From Albimonas pacifica (GTDB lineage Bacteria; Pseudomonadota; Alphaproteobacteria; Rhodobacterales; Rhodobacteraceae), in assembly GCF_900113695.1 (NCBI RefSeq), contig NZ_FOQH01000002.1, forward strand, positions 434,001-498,000: a stretch of DNA of 64,000 nt, written 5' to 3'. The notes beneath the pieces were generated by a model. It saw only the letters and a list, made by a program, of their open reading frames with translations, made no database searches and had not been told where the DNA came from. This document shows positions 43,226-52,884 of the stretch, piece after piece. Every line of letters starts with the position of its first letter. Position 1 is the first letter of the stretch. The position numbers and the translations under genes were made by a program.

Positions 43226-43552
43226 ATGACCGCCGCCGCCCCTCATCCCGTCTCCGCCCATCCCGCTTCCGGCCTTCCGGCCGCGCCGGGCGGGGCGCTG
43301 GGCGCGATCGTTCTCGCCTGCCTGGCCGGCGCCGCGATCGGCGGGGGCGTGGCCGTCGCGGGGCATGGCCTGCTGGCGGCGTTCGTCGCCGCCTGGCTTT
43401 CGGCGATCGTGGGGACGGTGGCGATCCCGGCCCTGGGACTGATGCTGCGCCGCGCGCCGGCGCGGGCGGCGGTCCCGGCCGATCTCGACGCCTGGGACGC
43501 CGATCTCAGGCAGGAGCTCGAGGCCGTACGCGCGTCGCGCCGCGTGGCCTGA
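43226..43552 (+). CDS. Hypothetical small membrane protein, two predicted segments
   Basis: I do not recognise this 108-residue protein. A His/Pro/Ala-rich N-terminus (about 1-25) is followed by two hydrophobic segments (ALGAIVLACLAGAAIGGGVAVA and LLAAFVAAWLSAIVGTVAIPAL), a basic boundary (MLRRAPARAA) and an acidic cytoplasmic-type tail (DLDAWDADLRQELEAV). Real-gene signs are a GGAG ribosome binding site, ordered hydrophobicity and a bidirectional hairpin after the stop. It is isolated between prfB and a convergent glycosyltransferase. Confidence 0.6.
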   Translation: MTAAAPHPVSAHPASGLPAAPGGALGAIVLACLAGAAIGGGVAVAGHGLLAAFVAAWLSAIVGTVAIPALGLMLRRAPARAAVPADLDAWDADLRQELEAVRASRRVA

Positions 43553-43665
43553 GACCGGTTCCGGCCGCCGGCCCCGCAGAGCGGGACCTGCGCGCCCCCC
43601 CGATCCCCTTGCGCTCACCCCCCCCTCCGGGAGGGCGCGCGAAGCGGCCGGAGCCGACCCGACCG

Positions 43666-43703
43666 ACGCCGCCGGCAGGACCGCCCGGTCCCGCCGGCGG
43701 CGT
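43666..43703. terminator. Bidirectional terminator hairpin
   Basis: ACGCCGCCGGC pairs with GCCGGCGGCGT, then one A-C mismatch, then GGACC pairs with GGTCC around a GCCC loop. It lies between two convergent genes. T-runs are short on both sides. Confidence 0.65.
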
Positions 43704-43710
43704 TCCGCGT

Positions 43711-44544
43711 TCAGCGCGCCAGCAGCCGGCGCAGGCGGTCGCGCACGCGCAGGTCGCGCACGAGGGTCCCGGCCTCGGCCGCCGCCTCCGCGCCGGCGGG
43801 GTCGTAGAGGTTCTCCTCGACGAAGCGCAGGGAGTTGGTCTCCAGCAGCTCGCGGTACTGGCGCCGCCAGGTGAAGCCGACGGTCTCGGGCAGGTCGGGG
43901 TTGCGCAGGAAGGCCTCGCCGCCGCGGCGGATCTTGCGCATGTAGCGCTCCCGCGAGCGCAGGGTGAAATGCAGGATGTCGAGCACGTTCTCGGCCACCC
44001 GCCCGGGCCGGCCGCCGTGCACGGCGTGGGCGCCGTCGACCACCGTGATCCGCCGGGCGCCGCGGTGGGCGTATTTCGGCGGCGCGGGAATGTCGTGGGG
44101 GATGGTGGTCACGCGCTTGCGCCACAGCATCCGCTCGTGGAAGGGCAGGGCCGGATCCTCGATGCACACGAAGTCGGCGTGCCAGCCCTGGGCGGTGGAG
44201 CGCCAGAAGGGCAGGGCCCCCAGCGCCTGGGCGAGCGAGCCGCCGGCGCGGGGGATCCAGAACTCGTCGGCGTCGCTGTTGATCACCCAGTCGGCGCGGA
44301 ACCGGGCCGCGGCCATGCGGGCCATGCGCGTCACCCACTCGCCCTGGCGGAAGTCGTCGCCGGTCTCGCGCAGGGGAGTGACCACGCCCTGTCGGGCGAA
44401 CTCGTCGATGATGTCGGGGGTCTCGTCGACGCTGAGATTGTCGGTGACGATGACGTGGTCGACGCCGGCGTCGAGGTGGAACAGCAGGTTCTCGCGCAGG
44501 ATGTCGCCCTCGTCCCGCGCCAGGATCGTCATGACGAGGGTCAT
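43711..44544 (-). CDS. Glycosyltransferase family 2 protein
   Basis: A 277-residue cytoplasmic GT-A-type enzyme. It opens MTLVMTILARDEGDILRENL, has the nucleotide-sugar Asp in VIVTDNLSVDET, and carries the metal-binding SDADEFW motif near residue 85, as in the Glyco_tranf_2_4 group common in Rhodobacterales. Acceptor and sugar are unknown; extracellular polysaccharide or glycoprotein synthesis is likely. A start 17 codons upstream exists, but MTLVMTIL gives the family N-terminus. It follows the bactofilin gene by about 150 bases on the same strand. Confidence 0.85.
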   Translation of the reverse strand: MTLVMTILARDEGDILRENLLFHLDAGVDHVIVTDNLSVDETPDIIDEFARQGVVTPLRETGDDFRQGEWVTRMARMAAARFRADWVINSDADEFWIPRAGGSLAQALGALPFWRSTAQGWHADFVCIEDPALPFHERMLWRKRVTTIPHDIPAPPKYAHRGARRITVVDGAHAVHGGRPGRVAENVLDILHFTLRSRERYMRKIRRGGEAFLRNPDLPETVGFTWRRQYRELLETNSLRFVEENLYDPAGAEAAAEAGTLVRDLRVRDRLRRLLAR

Positions 44545-44692
44545 CGCAGGGGCGGCCTCCTGTCCCGCGGGCGCGGGCGACCGCGCGCCGGGCAAGCCGG
44601 CGGGCCCCCGAAAGCGACATGCGCCGCCGGGGGCGAACCGGGGCGCATGCGCGTCACGTCACGGGTCCGCGGGCGTCGGGCGCGCGCGGCGA

Positions 44693-45220
44693 TCAGCTGT
44701 CCGACGAGTCGGAGGCGGGCGCCGGGCTGGGCGAGGGCGCGGGCGCCGAGGCGCGGGGCGCCTGAGAGCCGTTGGAGAGCGGGTCGTCCGAACGCTGGAC
44801 CGAGCCCTCGAAATGGGCGCCGCTCTCGATGGCGATGGTCTTGTGGATGATGTCGCCCTCGACCTTCGCGGACGAGGTCAGGCGCACCTTCACGCCGCGG
44901 ACCCGGCCCACGACGCGGCCGTTGACCACGACGTCGTCGGCGACGATCTCGCCGCGGATGGTGGCGGTCTCGCCGACGGTGAGCAGATGGGCGCGGATGT
45001 CGCCCTCCACCGCGCCCTCGACCTGGATGTCGCCGGTGGTCTTGATGTTGCCGGTGATCGTCAGGTCCGAGCTGAGGATCGACGGCGGCGCCTTCGGCTT
45101 GGGGGCCGGGGCGGGAGCGGCGGCGCCGGGACGCGGCGGCGCGGCGGGCGCAGGCGCGGGCTTGGCAGCCTCGTCCGCCTTGGTGTCGATCGGATCGTTG
45201 ATCTTCGACTTAGAGAACAT
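44693..45220 (-). CDS. Bactofilin family cytoskeletal protein
   Basis: A 175-residue bactofilin. A Pro/Ala-rich disordered N-terminus (about 1-46) precedes the beta-helical core (about 48-145), whose repeats are visible: LTITGNIKTTGDIQVEGAVE, HLLTVGETATIRGEIVADDV, VKVRLTSSAKVEGDI. A Ser/Pro/Ala tail follows. Bactofilins polymerise without nucleotides and place cell-wall enzymes. The start overlaps the stop of the M23 peptidase gene by 11 bases, so the scaffold and its probable client enzyme are made together. Confidence 0.95.
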   Translation of the reverse strand: MFSKSKINDPIDTKADEAAKPAPAPAAPPRPGAAAPAPAPKPKAPPSILSSDLTITGNIKTTGDIQVEGAVEGDIRAHLLTVGETATIRGEIVADDVVVNGRVVGRVRGVKVRLTSSAKVEGDIIHKTIAIESGAHFEGSVQRSDDPLSNGSQAPRASAPAPSPSPAPASDSSDS

Positions 45221-46616
45221 TGCGCGCGGCCTCGACGTACTTCATGGGGTTCACCGGCTTGCCGTTGAGGCGGATCTCGTAGTGGAGATGCGAGCCCGTC
45301 ACGCGGCCGGTCCTTCCCATATCGCCGATCCGGTCATCCCGCGCAACCCGATCGCCGACCTTGACCCGGGCGGCGTTGAGGTGGGCGTAGACCGTTTCGA
45401 AGCCGAAGGCGTGCCGGATCTTCACCACGCGGCCGTATCCGGACTGCCAGCCGGAGAACACCACGACCCCGTCGCCGGAGGAGTAGATCGGCGTGCCGAC
45501 GTCGGAGGCGAAGTCGACGCCGGCGTGCATCCGCATCCGGCCGTTCTTCGGATCACGCCGCACGCCGTAGCCCGAGGTGAAGCGGAAGGCCGAGCGCACG
45601 GGCTTGGACACCGGCATCTTGGCGGCGGCGACCTGCATCAGGCTGGCGCGCTCCAGCCCGCCGAGCAGCGTGGCCACCCGCTGGGCGTCGGTCGAGATCA
45701 GCTCGGGCGCCGGGGTCTCTTCGACGGGGATGAAGGGTCCGCCCTCGCCGGAATAGTCGCGGCGCATCTCGGCGACCACGCGGTCGGGGTTCACGCCGAC
45801 CTTCTCGAACATCGACTCGAGCCCGCCGAGACCGGCCTGCACCGCATCCTCGAGCTGGGCGAAGAGCCGGCCGCGGGCCTCCTCGGCGCGGGCCTTGTCG
45901 GCCTCCATCGTGGCCAGCCGCTCGCGCAGGGCGGCCTGGAGGAGGGCGGCGGCGTCGCGTTCCTCGGTGGTCTGCTCGAGGGCGGCGGTGACCTCGGCGA
46001 TCGAGGCGGTCCACTCGGCCTCGGCCTCGTTCTCGGCGCCGCGGGCGCGCGACAGCTCGGCGACCTGGCGCGAGAGCTCGGTGCGGCGGCGCTCGGCGGC
46101 GTCGCGCTCGGTCACGGCGTCGGCGAGCTTGGCGCGCAGACTGTCGAGCGCGGCGGCGAGCTCGGCCTCCGACTCGGCGGCCTCGACCAGGCGGGTCTGG
46201 CGGCGGGCGAGCTCGCGGGTCATCACCGCCAGCTTGCCCATGGCGTCGTCGGCGGCCCGGCGGGCGGCGTCGCGCGCCTCGGTCAGCTCGGCGATGCGGG
46301 CGTTGGAATCGGCCGCGAGCACCGCCAGCTCCTGCTGGTGACGGGCGTCGACCTCGGCCTCGACGCTGGTGGCGCCGGATTCGAGCTGGGCGACGCGGGC
46401 GGCGAGCGCGTCGCGCTCGGTCCCCGCCACGATGCTGGAAACGGTGGCGTACCCCGTCCAGCCAAGAAGCGCGGCCAGGGCGACCGCGCTGAGAACCTGC
46501 ATCCGCGGCGACATCGACAGATGCCGCACGTCGTCTCCGGTCCGGATCGTAAGGCGCCTTTCCGGCAGCCCACCTTGCTCGCGCACGTCGTCCGTGCGGC
46601 CCGGCTGGCCTGTCAT
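45210..46616 (-). CDS. M23 family metallopeptidase with coiled coil
   Basis: A 468-residue membrane-anchored peptidoglycan hydrolase or hydrolase regulator. One membrane segment lies at about 40-62 (VLSAVALAALLGWTGYATVS). A long coiled coil (about 70-265, rich in ARxAELxxAR repeats) is followed by the LytM domain, with zinc ligands in MHAGVDFASD and HLHYEIRL intact, so it should be catalytic. M23-bactofilin gene pairs are conserved in alphaproteobacteria, where the enzyme is localised by bactofilin to shape the cell. Start MTGQPGRTD follows GAGGGAC. Confidence 0.93.
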   Translation of the reverse strand: MTGQPGRTDDVREQGGLPERRLTIRTGDDVRHLSMSPRMQVLSAVALAALLGWTGYATVSSIVAGTERDALAARVAQLESGATSVEAEVDARHQQELAVLAADSNARIAELTEARDAARRAADDAMGKLAVMTRELARRQTRLVEAAESEAELAAALDSLRAKLADAVTERDAAERRRTELSRQVAELSRARGAENEAEAEWTASIAEVTAALEQTTEERDAAALLQAALRERLATMEADKARAEEARGRLFAQLEDAVQAGLGGLESMFEKVGVNPDRVVAEMRRDYSGEGGPFIPVEETPAPELISTDAQRVATLLGGLERASLMQVAAAKMPVSKPVRSAFRFTSGYGVRRDPKNGRMRMHAGVDFASDVGTPIYSSGDGVVVFSGWQSGYGRVVKIRHAFGFETVYAHLNAARVKVGDRVARDDRIGDMGRTGRVTGSHLHYEIRLNGKPVNPMKYVEAARNVL

Positions 46617-47035
46617 TGCTGTCCCTCGGTACGGTCCCGCGTCGATTCTGAGCCGACGAAGATTTTCGCGTGTTGTTGTGTTTATGCATCGATAGCCGAA
46701 GGCGGCCTCGGCGATCAACACGTTTTCCGCCCTGCGCCGGATCCGGCTGCGGACGGGTTTCCGCGGGGTCGGCCGCCTCTTGACGGCCGATGTGACGAGA
46801 ATCGCCCGGATTTCGTCGCGATGAGGGACCGTAGGGGCCACATTCTTAACGGATCGTTGACTTAACCCCTCGGAAATCCGCCGGCCGCTGCGGCAAGAGA
46901 ACGCGGCCGGCGCCTTGATCGTGAGCCGCGCCTCGGGATCGACCGCCGCAGGGCGGGCCGACCCCGCGGCGCGAGGTCGCGACCGGGCGGCCGAGAGGCG
47001 TCCCGACGGTCCCGGGACGCCATCGAATCGCCCGA
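46617..47035 (-). promoter_or_regulatory. Control region of the M23-bactofilin operon
   Basis: A 419-base gene-free stretch, AT-richer than its surroundings. On the minus strand TTGATC (46718-46713) and TATCGA (46694-46689) are 18 bases apart and form a weak sigma70-like promoter. Farther upstream, TTAA-N7-TTGA at 46846-46860 resembles a CtrA box (consensus TTAA-N7-TTAA) with one mismatch. CtrA control would fit a cell-cycle-linked wall enzyme. Both sites are unproven. Confidence 0.4.
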
Positions 47036-47524
47036 CTAGAGCGCCTGCACCGCCTTGAGCACCTGTTTGGCGTGCCCGGTCGCCTTCGCCTTGCGCCAGA
47101 CCTGCGCGACCTTGCCGTCGGCGCCGACCAGGTAGGTGGCGCGCTCGATGCCCATGTACTTGCGCCCGTACATGCTCTTCTCGACCCAGACGCCATAGGC
47201 CTCGCAGGCCGCGCCGTCCTCGTCCGACAGCAGCGTCACGCCCAGCTCGTGCTTGGCCTTGAACTTGTCGTGGCTGGCGACCGTGTCCTTCGAGACGCCC
47301 AGAACCACGGCGCCCGCGGCCTCGAACTCGGCGGCGAGACCGGTGAACTCGATCGCCTCCTTGGTGCAGCCCGAGGTGTCGTCCTTGGGGTAGAAGTAGA
47401 TCACGACCGGCTTGCCCTTCAGCCCCGCGAGCGTCACATCTCCGCCCCCGTCCCGGGGCAGGGTGAAGTCGGGGGCGTCGTCTCCGATCGCAGGTCCGGC
47501 TGCGGGGGCGGCGGCTTCGGTCAT
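47036..47524 (-). CDS. bcp: Thioredoxin-dependent thiol peroxidase (Bcp/PrxQ)
   Basis: A 162-residue peroxiredoxin that reduces hydrogen and organic peroxides in the cytoplasm. The peroxidatic cysteine is Cys53 in YPKDDTSGCTKEA. E. coli Bcp has a resolving cysteine five residues later; here that position is not Cys (CTKEAIEF), so it is a 1-Cys or atypical 2-Cys form, possibly using the cysteine in GAACEAYGVW. Length and the conserved GVSKDTVASHDKF segment fit the family. It is divergent from the YhdP-like gene. Confidence 0.95.
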   Translation of the reverse strand: MTEAAAPAAGPAIGDDAPDFTLPRDGGGDVTLAGLKGKPVVIYFYPKDDTSGCTKEAIEFTGLAAEFEAAGAVVLGVSKDTVASHDKFKAKHELGVTLLSDEDGAACEAYGVWVEKSMYGRKYMGIERATYLVGADGKVAQVWRKAKATGHAKQVLKAVQAL

Positions 47525-47689
47525 GGTCGCTTCTCCTCAGGGGGCGGTGTAGTCGTTCGGTCATACGACGCGCAGGCCGCGTCGGATCGCCGGGAGCCAG
47601 ACAGGCGCCGGGGGGCGGGGTCAAGCCCGCGGAGACCGGCAGGGCGGAGCGGCCCCCTGCGAGGGGCGGGCGGAGGCGCAGGGGCGCGA

Positions 47690-50600
47690 ATGCATCGCAG
47701 GCATGTCAACGGGCGCGAGCCTCCGGGGCGGCGGCACTCCCGCCGGCGCCGCCGGCGCGAGCGGCATGGACCCGTCGGCTGGGGCCTGCGGCGGGCGGGC
47801 TCGTTCCTGCTCGCGGCGCTGGTGCTGGCGGCGCTGGCGGCCGGGCTCGCCCAGCAGCGTCTGCGCCAGGGGCCGATCTCGCTGGGGCCGCAGGCCGCCG
47901 CGCTCGTCGCCTCGCGCATCGAGGCGGGGGCCGAGGGCGTCGACGTCGAGATCGGCGACCTTCAGTTCGCGCTGGGCGATCCCGGGCGCGCCTCGGGCCT
48001 GCGCCTGATCAACGTCACCCTGCGCGGCGCCGACGGGGCGCCCATCGCCTCGGCGCCGGAGCTGGTGGTCGACTTCCGGCTCGCCGACGCGCTGCAGGGG
48101 CGGCTGGAGCCCACGGCGGTGGAGCTGCGCGGCGCGGCCCTGACCCTGTCGCTGGAGCCCGACGGGCGCATCGCCCTCGACCCCTCCGCGCCCGCGCCCG
48201 GGACCGCGGTGCTCGAGGCGCCCCCGGACCCCGGGGCGGGCGGCGGGCCGGGGCTCGCGGGGTTCCTCGGCCTGCTCGACCAGGCGGCGCGGGGCGAGGG
48301 GCCGCTGCAGCGTTTCGCCAGCCTCTCGGCCCGCGACGCCTCGGTCACGCTGCACGACGCGCGCACCGGCCGGGCCTGGCGCCTGCAGGACGCCGAGCTG
48401 GTGGTGGCGCTGGAGGCGGAGCGCGAGATCGGCCGCCTCTCGGGCCGGCTGATCGAGGGCGGCCCCCTCGAACCGGAGGCGGTCGACGACCCCGTGCGCC
48501 GCACCCTGCAGGGCGCGACTCTCGACGCGGGCCCGCGCGCCTACCCCGAGGCCGGCGACCTCGATCCCGGGGCCGAGGCCGAGCCCGCCCCCGACCCCTA
48601 CGTGACCCTGACCGGAGAGCGCGCCCGCGCGGGCGGCGAGATCTCCGCCCGGCTGGCGGTGCTGGACCTGCCGGTCTCCGAACTGGCCCTGGCGCCGGCG
48701 CTGGGGGAGCTGGCGGGCGTGGAGAGCCGCGCCTCGGGCATGGCCGAGCTGACGGTCGACGCGACCGGCGCAGTGCAGAGCCTCTCGGGCCGCCTGTCGC
48801 TGGGTCCCGGCGCGGTGGCGGCCGAGGGGCTGGAGGCGCCCTTCGACCGGATCGACGCCGCCCAGGTCGAGGCCTCGTGGTCGCGCGACGGCGGCGCGAT
48901 CGAGCTCTCGCGCCTCGCGGTCTCCGGGCCGGCGGGGGCGGTGGAGCTCTCGGGCCTCGCCACGCCCTGGGGCCGCTCCGCCGCCGGCTGGGGGCCTGCG
49001 GGGTGGAGCGTAGACCTCTCCGTCGACCGGCTGCTCGCCTCGCAGGCCGCGGGCTTCGTCGCCCCGACCCTGTTCCGCGACGGCCGCCTGCAGGCCGAGG
49101 CGATGCCGGCCGAACGGCGGCTGGAGCTGACCGCGCTCGACCTTCCCGCCGATCTCGAGGAGGCGGGCCCCCTCTCCCTCCATGCCGAGGGCGTCGCCGC
49201 GCTCGAGGAGGCGGGCCCCCGCCTCGCGCTGCGCTTCGGCTCGCAGGGCTTCGGGGCGGAGGCGCTGAAGCGCGTCTGGCCGGTCTTCGCCGCCCCCGGC
49301 GCGCGGGAGTGGGTGGAGGCCAACGTCGCCGCCGCGCGCATCACCGGCATGTCCGGCGCCTTCTGGATGGCCCCGGGCGAGACGCCGGAAGTGACCATGG
49401 AATTCGGCTTCGCGGACCTTTCGGGCTCGATCCTCGAGGGCATGCCCGAGCTGACCGGCGCGGAGGGGACGGGCCACGTCACCCTGTCGCGTTTCGAGAT
49501 GGCCTTCGACGCCGCCCAGACCACGCCGCCGGGGGGCGAGCCGATCTCGCTCGCCGGCTCCCGCTTCGTGATCCCCGACCTGATCGAGGACCCCCAGCCC
49601 GCCGCCCCGGTGATCCGGGGGGAGGGGCGGCTCGCGGACCTGCTGACGCTGATCGACCAGCCGCCGCTGCAGCTGACCCGCAAGCTCGACGTCGACCTGG
49701 GCGGGATCGAGGGGCGCGCGGCGGTCGAGGCGCAGCTGTCGTTCCGCCTGCTCAAGGACCTCGACGTCGAGGACGTGGCGGTGGAGGCCTCGGCGCGGAT
49801 CTCGGGCCTCGACATGACCGCGCCGGGGGACGGGCCGCGGATCCGGTCCGACGACCTGCTGCTGGAGGCGACGCCCGAGGAATTCCGCCTCTCCGGTCCC
49901 GCCTCCATCGCCGGGCGCCCGGCGCAGGTCTCCTGGACCGAGCGCTTCGACGCGAGCCTGCCCGAGGCGCAGCGCCGCCAGGTCTCGGCCACAGTGACGC
50001 TGACGCCCGCGGATATCGCCCAGTTCGGGCTGAGCCCGGCGCTGGAGATGCCCCAGGGCCGGATCGCCGCCGCCATCGACCTGGTGGGCGACATCGGCGA
50101 GGGCTTCTCGGTCAGCGCCGACCTCGGCCCCGCGGCGCTGCGCATCGCCGAGATCGGCTGGGAGAAGGCGGCGGGCGAGCCGGGGCGGCTGCGCGTCTCG
50201 GGCCGGCTGGGCGACGACGGGGCGGTGACGCTGGACGCCTTCGAGGCGACGGCGGCCGGCCTCTCGGCCAAGGGCAAGGCGCGGCTCGGCGCCGGCTCGT
50301 CCCTGCGGCGGGTGACGCTGGAGCGGCTGGCGCTCGACGGCGTGCTGGACGCGGCGATCGACGTGCGGGCCGCCGACGACGGCGCGCTCGAGGTCACGGC
50401 CCGGGGCCGCACCCTCGACATCGCCGCGCTGACCGCGCGCCGCGACCGGATGGCCGAAGCCCAGGGGGCCTCCGCCGCGGACGAGGCGGAGGGCGGCGAC
50501 CCGCTGGCCGGGATGCCCGACCTGCGCGGCGAGCTCGCCTTCGACGTGGCGACCCTCGTCGAGGGGGTGGCGCTGCACGACGCGACCGGCGAGATCCGCC

Positions 50601-51334
50601 GGCGGCGCGGGGTGACGGCGGTCCGGGTCTCGGGCGCGGTGAACGGCGGCGGCGAGGCGCGGCTGCGCTACCGCGAGGGGCGCCAGGGCGGCATCTCGAT
50701 CGCGCTGCGCAGCGACGACGCGGGGCGGCTGCTGGACGATCTGTCGATCTCCGACGGCGTGCAGGGCGGAGCCCTGCGTGTGCGCGGCCGCCTGCCTCCA
50801 GGCCAGCCGGTGCTGGAGGGGGTGGCGGAGCTCACGAACCTGCGGGTGGCGGGGCGCAAGGCGCTGGAGGGCGTGGTCACCATCGCCCGGCGCGACGGCA
50901 TCATCGAGCGGCGGACCGAGGGCGAGTACGAGGGCGGCTACCACTTCGACCGGGTCGAGGCGCCGTTCCGGCTGAACGGCGGCATCGTCACCGTCACCGA
51001 CGCGCTGGCGACGGGGCCGCTGCTGGCGCTGAAGGTCAACGGCGACTACGACCTGAACTCGGAGCGGCTGGACCTGCAGGGCGTGCTGACCCCGGCCTAC
51101 GCGGTGAACGGGATCCTCAACAACATCCCTGTCCTCGGCGAGCTGTTCGGGGGGGAGGGCGAGGGCCTGTTCGCGATGAACTTCACCGTCGCGGGCGCCG
51201 CCGACGACCCGCAGGTGAACGCCGACCCGCTCTCGATCCTGACGCCGGGCATCCTGCGCCGCCTGCTGCAGCCCTCGCGCCCCGACCCGGACGCCGAGGA
51301 CCCCTACCCGGACCTGTTCGAGACCGACAAGTAG
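47690..51334 (+). CDS. YhdP/AsmA-like envelope protein (DUF3971)
   Basis: A 1214-residue AsmA-superfamily protein with one N-terminal membrane helix (about 38-55) after a very basic stub and a long periplasmic repeat-type beta domain. The DUF3971 core region lies at about residues 510-830 (REWVEANVAAARITGMSGAF, VTLSRFEMAFDAAQTTPPGG). The AsmA-like C-terminal segment contains LDLQGVLTPAYAVNGILNNI followed by PVLGELFGGEGEGLFAMNFT, the family signature. Such proteins are thought to form bridges that carry phospholipid to the outer membrane. The start MHRRHVNG gives a normal signal-anchor; the frame upstream overlaps bcp. Confidence 0.9.
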   Translation: MHRRHVNGREPPGRRHSRRRRRRERHGPVGWGLRRAGSFLLAALVLAALAAGLAQQRLRQGPISLGPQAAALVASRIEAGAEGVDVEIGDLQFALGDPGRASGLRLINVTLRGADGAPIASAPELVVDFRLADALQGRLEPTAVELRGAALTLSLEPDGRIALDPSAPAPGTAVLEAPPDPGAGGGPGLAGFLGLLDQAARGEGPLQRFASLSARDASVTLHDARTGRAWRLQDAELVVALEAEREIGRLSGRLIEGGPLEPEAVDDPVRRTLQGATLDAGPRAYPEAGDLDPGAEAEPAPDPYVTLTGERARAGGEISARLAVLDLPVSELALAPALGELAGVESRASGMAELTVDATGAVQSLSGRLSLGPGAVAAEGLEAPFDRIDAAQVEASWSRDGGAIELSRLAVSGPAGAVELSGLATPWGRSAAGWGPAGWSVDLSVDRLLASQAAGFVAPTLFRDGRLQAEAMPAERRLELTALDLPADLEEAGPLSLHAEGVAALEEAGPRLALRFGSQGFGAEALKRVWPVFAAPGAREWVEANVAAARITGMSGAFWMAPGETPEVTMEFGFADLSGSILEGMPELTGAEGTGHVTLSRFEMAFDAAQTTPPGGEPISLAGSRFVIPDLIEDPQPAAPVIRGEGRLADLLTLIDQPPLQLTRKLDVDLGGIEGRAAVEAQLSFRLLKDLDVEDVAVEASARISGLDMTAPGDGPRIRSDDLLLEATPEEFRLSGPASIAGRPAQVSWTERFDASLPEAQRRQVSATVTLTPADIAQFGLSPALEMPQGRIAAAIDLVGDIGEGFSVSADLGPAALRIAEIGWEKAAGEPGRLRVSGRLGDDGAVTLDAFEATAAGLSAKGKARLGAGSSLRRVTLERLALDGVLDAAIDVRAADDGALEVTARGRTLDIAALTARRDRMAEAQGASAADEAEGGDPLAGMPDLRGELAFDVATLVEGVALHDATGEIRRRRGVTAVRVSGAVNGGGEARLRYREGRQGGISIALRSDDAGRLLDDLSISDGVQGGALRVRGRLPPGQPVLEGVAELTNLRVAGRKALEGVVTIARRDGIIERRTEGEYEGGYHFDRVEAPFRLNGGIVTVTDALATGPLLALKVNGDYDLNSERLDLQGVLTPAYAVNGILNNIPVLGELFGGEGEGLFAMNFTVAGAADDPQVNADPLSILTPGILRRLLQPSRPDPDAEDPYPDLFETDK

Positions 51335-51375
51335 CCGGCCCCACCGGGCGGGCGAGGGCGGCGGCCCGGAACGGA

Positions 51376-51403
51376 AAAGGCCCCGGGCGCGCCCGGGGCC
51401 TTT
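51376..51403. terminator. Bidirectional intrinsic terminator
   Basis: AAAGGCCCCGGG pairs with CCCGGGGCCTTT around a CGCG loop, giving A/T-ended arms that serve both the YhdP-like gene and the convergent tyrS. Confidence 0.8.
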
Positions 51404-51427
51404 CGCTCGTCGCGGCGTTCGGCCGGC

Positions 51428-52681
51428 TCAGTCGAGCTTGACCAGCGCGTGGCGCTTGCGCCCCGCCGACAGCTTCAGGGGGCCGGTCGAGAAGGCCTCG
51501 GGCTGCAGGACCAGGCCGGCGTCGGTCACCGCCTCGTCGGCGAGCCGCGCGCCGCCCTCGGAGATCAGGCGCCTGGCGTCCTTGCCGGACTTGGCCAGCC
51601 CCGCCTTCACGAAGAGCTGCACGATGGAGACGCCGGAGGCCGCCTCCTCGGCGGTCAGGGCGAAGGTCGGCAGGTCCTCACCGGCGCCGCCGCGCTCGAA
51701 CACCTCGCGCGCGGTGGCCTCGGCGGCCCGGGCGGCGGCATCGCCGCGGGCGAGCTTCGTCACCTCGTTGGCGAGGATCACCTTGGCCTCGTTGATCTCC
51801 GAGCCCGCCAGCGCGCCGAGGCGGCGGCATTCGTCCAGCGGCAGCTCGGTGAAGCGCTTGAGGAGCTGCTCGACCTGCACGTCCTCGACGTTGCGCCAGT
51901 ACTGCCAGAACTCGAAGTTGCCGAGCCGGTCCTCGTTGAGCCAGACGGCGCCGCCGGCGGTCTTGCCCATCTTGGTGCCGTCGGGCTTGGTTAGGAGGGG
52001 CGCGGTCATGCCGAACACCTGCTTGCCGTCGACCCGGCGGGTCAGCTCGACGCCGTTGACGATGTTGCCCCACTGGTCCGAGCCGCCCATCTGCAGCCGG
52101 CAGCCGGTGCGCCGGCTCAGCTCCAGGAAGTCGTAGGCCTGGAGGAGCATGTAGTTGAACTCGAGGAAGGTCAGCGGCTGCTCGCGGTCGAGGCGCAGGC
52201 GCACGCTGTCGAAGGTCAGCATGCGGTTGATGGTGAAGTGCCGGCCGTAGTCGCGCAGGAAGTCGATGTAGTTCAGCTGGTCCAGCCACTCGGCGTTGTT
52301 GGGCTGGATGGCGTTGCCGCCCTGCTCCTCGAACGACAGGTAGTTTTTGAAGATCGCGCGGATGCCGTCCATGTTGGCCGCGATGATCTCGTCGGTCAGC
52401 ATCTGGCGCTGGGTGTCCTTGCCGGACGGGTCGCCGATGCGGGTGGTGCCGCCCCCCATCAGCGCGATCGGCTTGTGGCCGGTGGTCTGCAGCCAGCGCA
52501 GCAGCATGATGCCGGTCAGGTGGCCGACATGCAGGCTGTCGGCGGTGCAGTCGAAGCCGATATAGCCCGGAACCGCGCCCGCCAGGAGCGCCTCGTCGAG
52601 GCCCTCGAGATCCGTGCAGTCCTGCACCAGGTCGCGCTCGACCACGGCATGCAGGAAATCGGACTTGGGTGCGTAGGTCAT
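51428..52681 (-). CDS. tyrS: Tyrosyl-tRNA synthetase
   Basis: A 417-residue class Ic synthetase. The HIGH-type motif is HVGHL (51-55), the tyrosine pocket includes GFDCTADSL and [13 protein letters not shown], and the KMSKS-type loop reads KMGKT near 238. The C-terminal S4 RNA-binding domain occupies about 350-417 ([20 protein letters not shown]). This is the TyrRS1 (TyrS) subtype. It is divergent from anmK, a common Rhodobacterales pairing, and the structured 212-bp repeat lies in the intervening 560 bases. Confidence 0.97.
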   Translation of the reverse strand: MTYAPKSDFLHAVVERDLVQDCTDLEGLDEALLAGAVPGYIGFDCTADSLHVGHLTGIMLLRWLQTTGHKPIALMGGGTTRIGDPSGKDTQRQMLTDEIIAANMDGIRAIFKNYLSFEEQGGNAIQPNNAEWLDQLNYIDFLRDYGRHFTINRMLTFDSVRLRLDREQPLTFLEFNYMLLQAYDFLELSRRTGCRLQMGGSDQWGNIVNGVELTRRVDGKQVFGMTAPLLTKPDGTKMGKTAGGAVWLNEDRLGNFEFWQYWRNVEDVQVEQLLKRFTELPLDECRRLGALAGSEINEAKVILANEVTKLARGDAAARAAEATAREVFERGGAGEDLPTFALTAEEAASGVSIVQLFVKAGLAKSGKDARRLISEGGARLADEAVTDAGLVLQPEAFSTGPLKLSAGRKRHALVKLD

Positions 52682-52819
52682 GGTCCGGTCCTTGGGTGGA
52701 TGTTGCGCGGCGGTCTATGCCTTGCGGGGGGACGGAAGGGAAGAGGGCAGGGGCGCGGCGGACCCGGGGCGTGGTTTCCGGGCGGCGCCGAGGACGCGCG
52801 CGCGGGACGCGGGGAGCGG

Positions 52820-52840
52820 GCGCCCTGCGGGCGGGCTTGG
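52820..52840 (+). repeat. 21-bp dispersed motif, copy B
   Basis: Identical to 5924-5944 and 14355-14375. It lies 139 bases from the tyrS start codon and 44 bases before the structured repeat. Confidence 0.75.
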
Positions 52841-52884
52841 CTGGGGCGCGCGTGCGGGCAGGAAGCGAGGGAAGGGCTGGCGGG

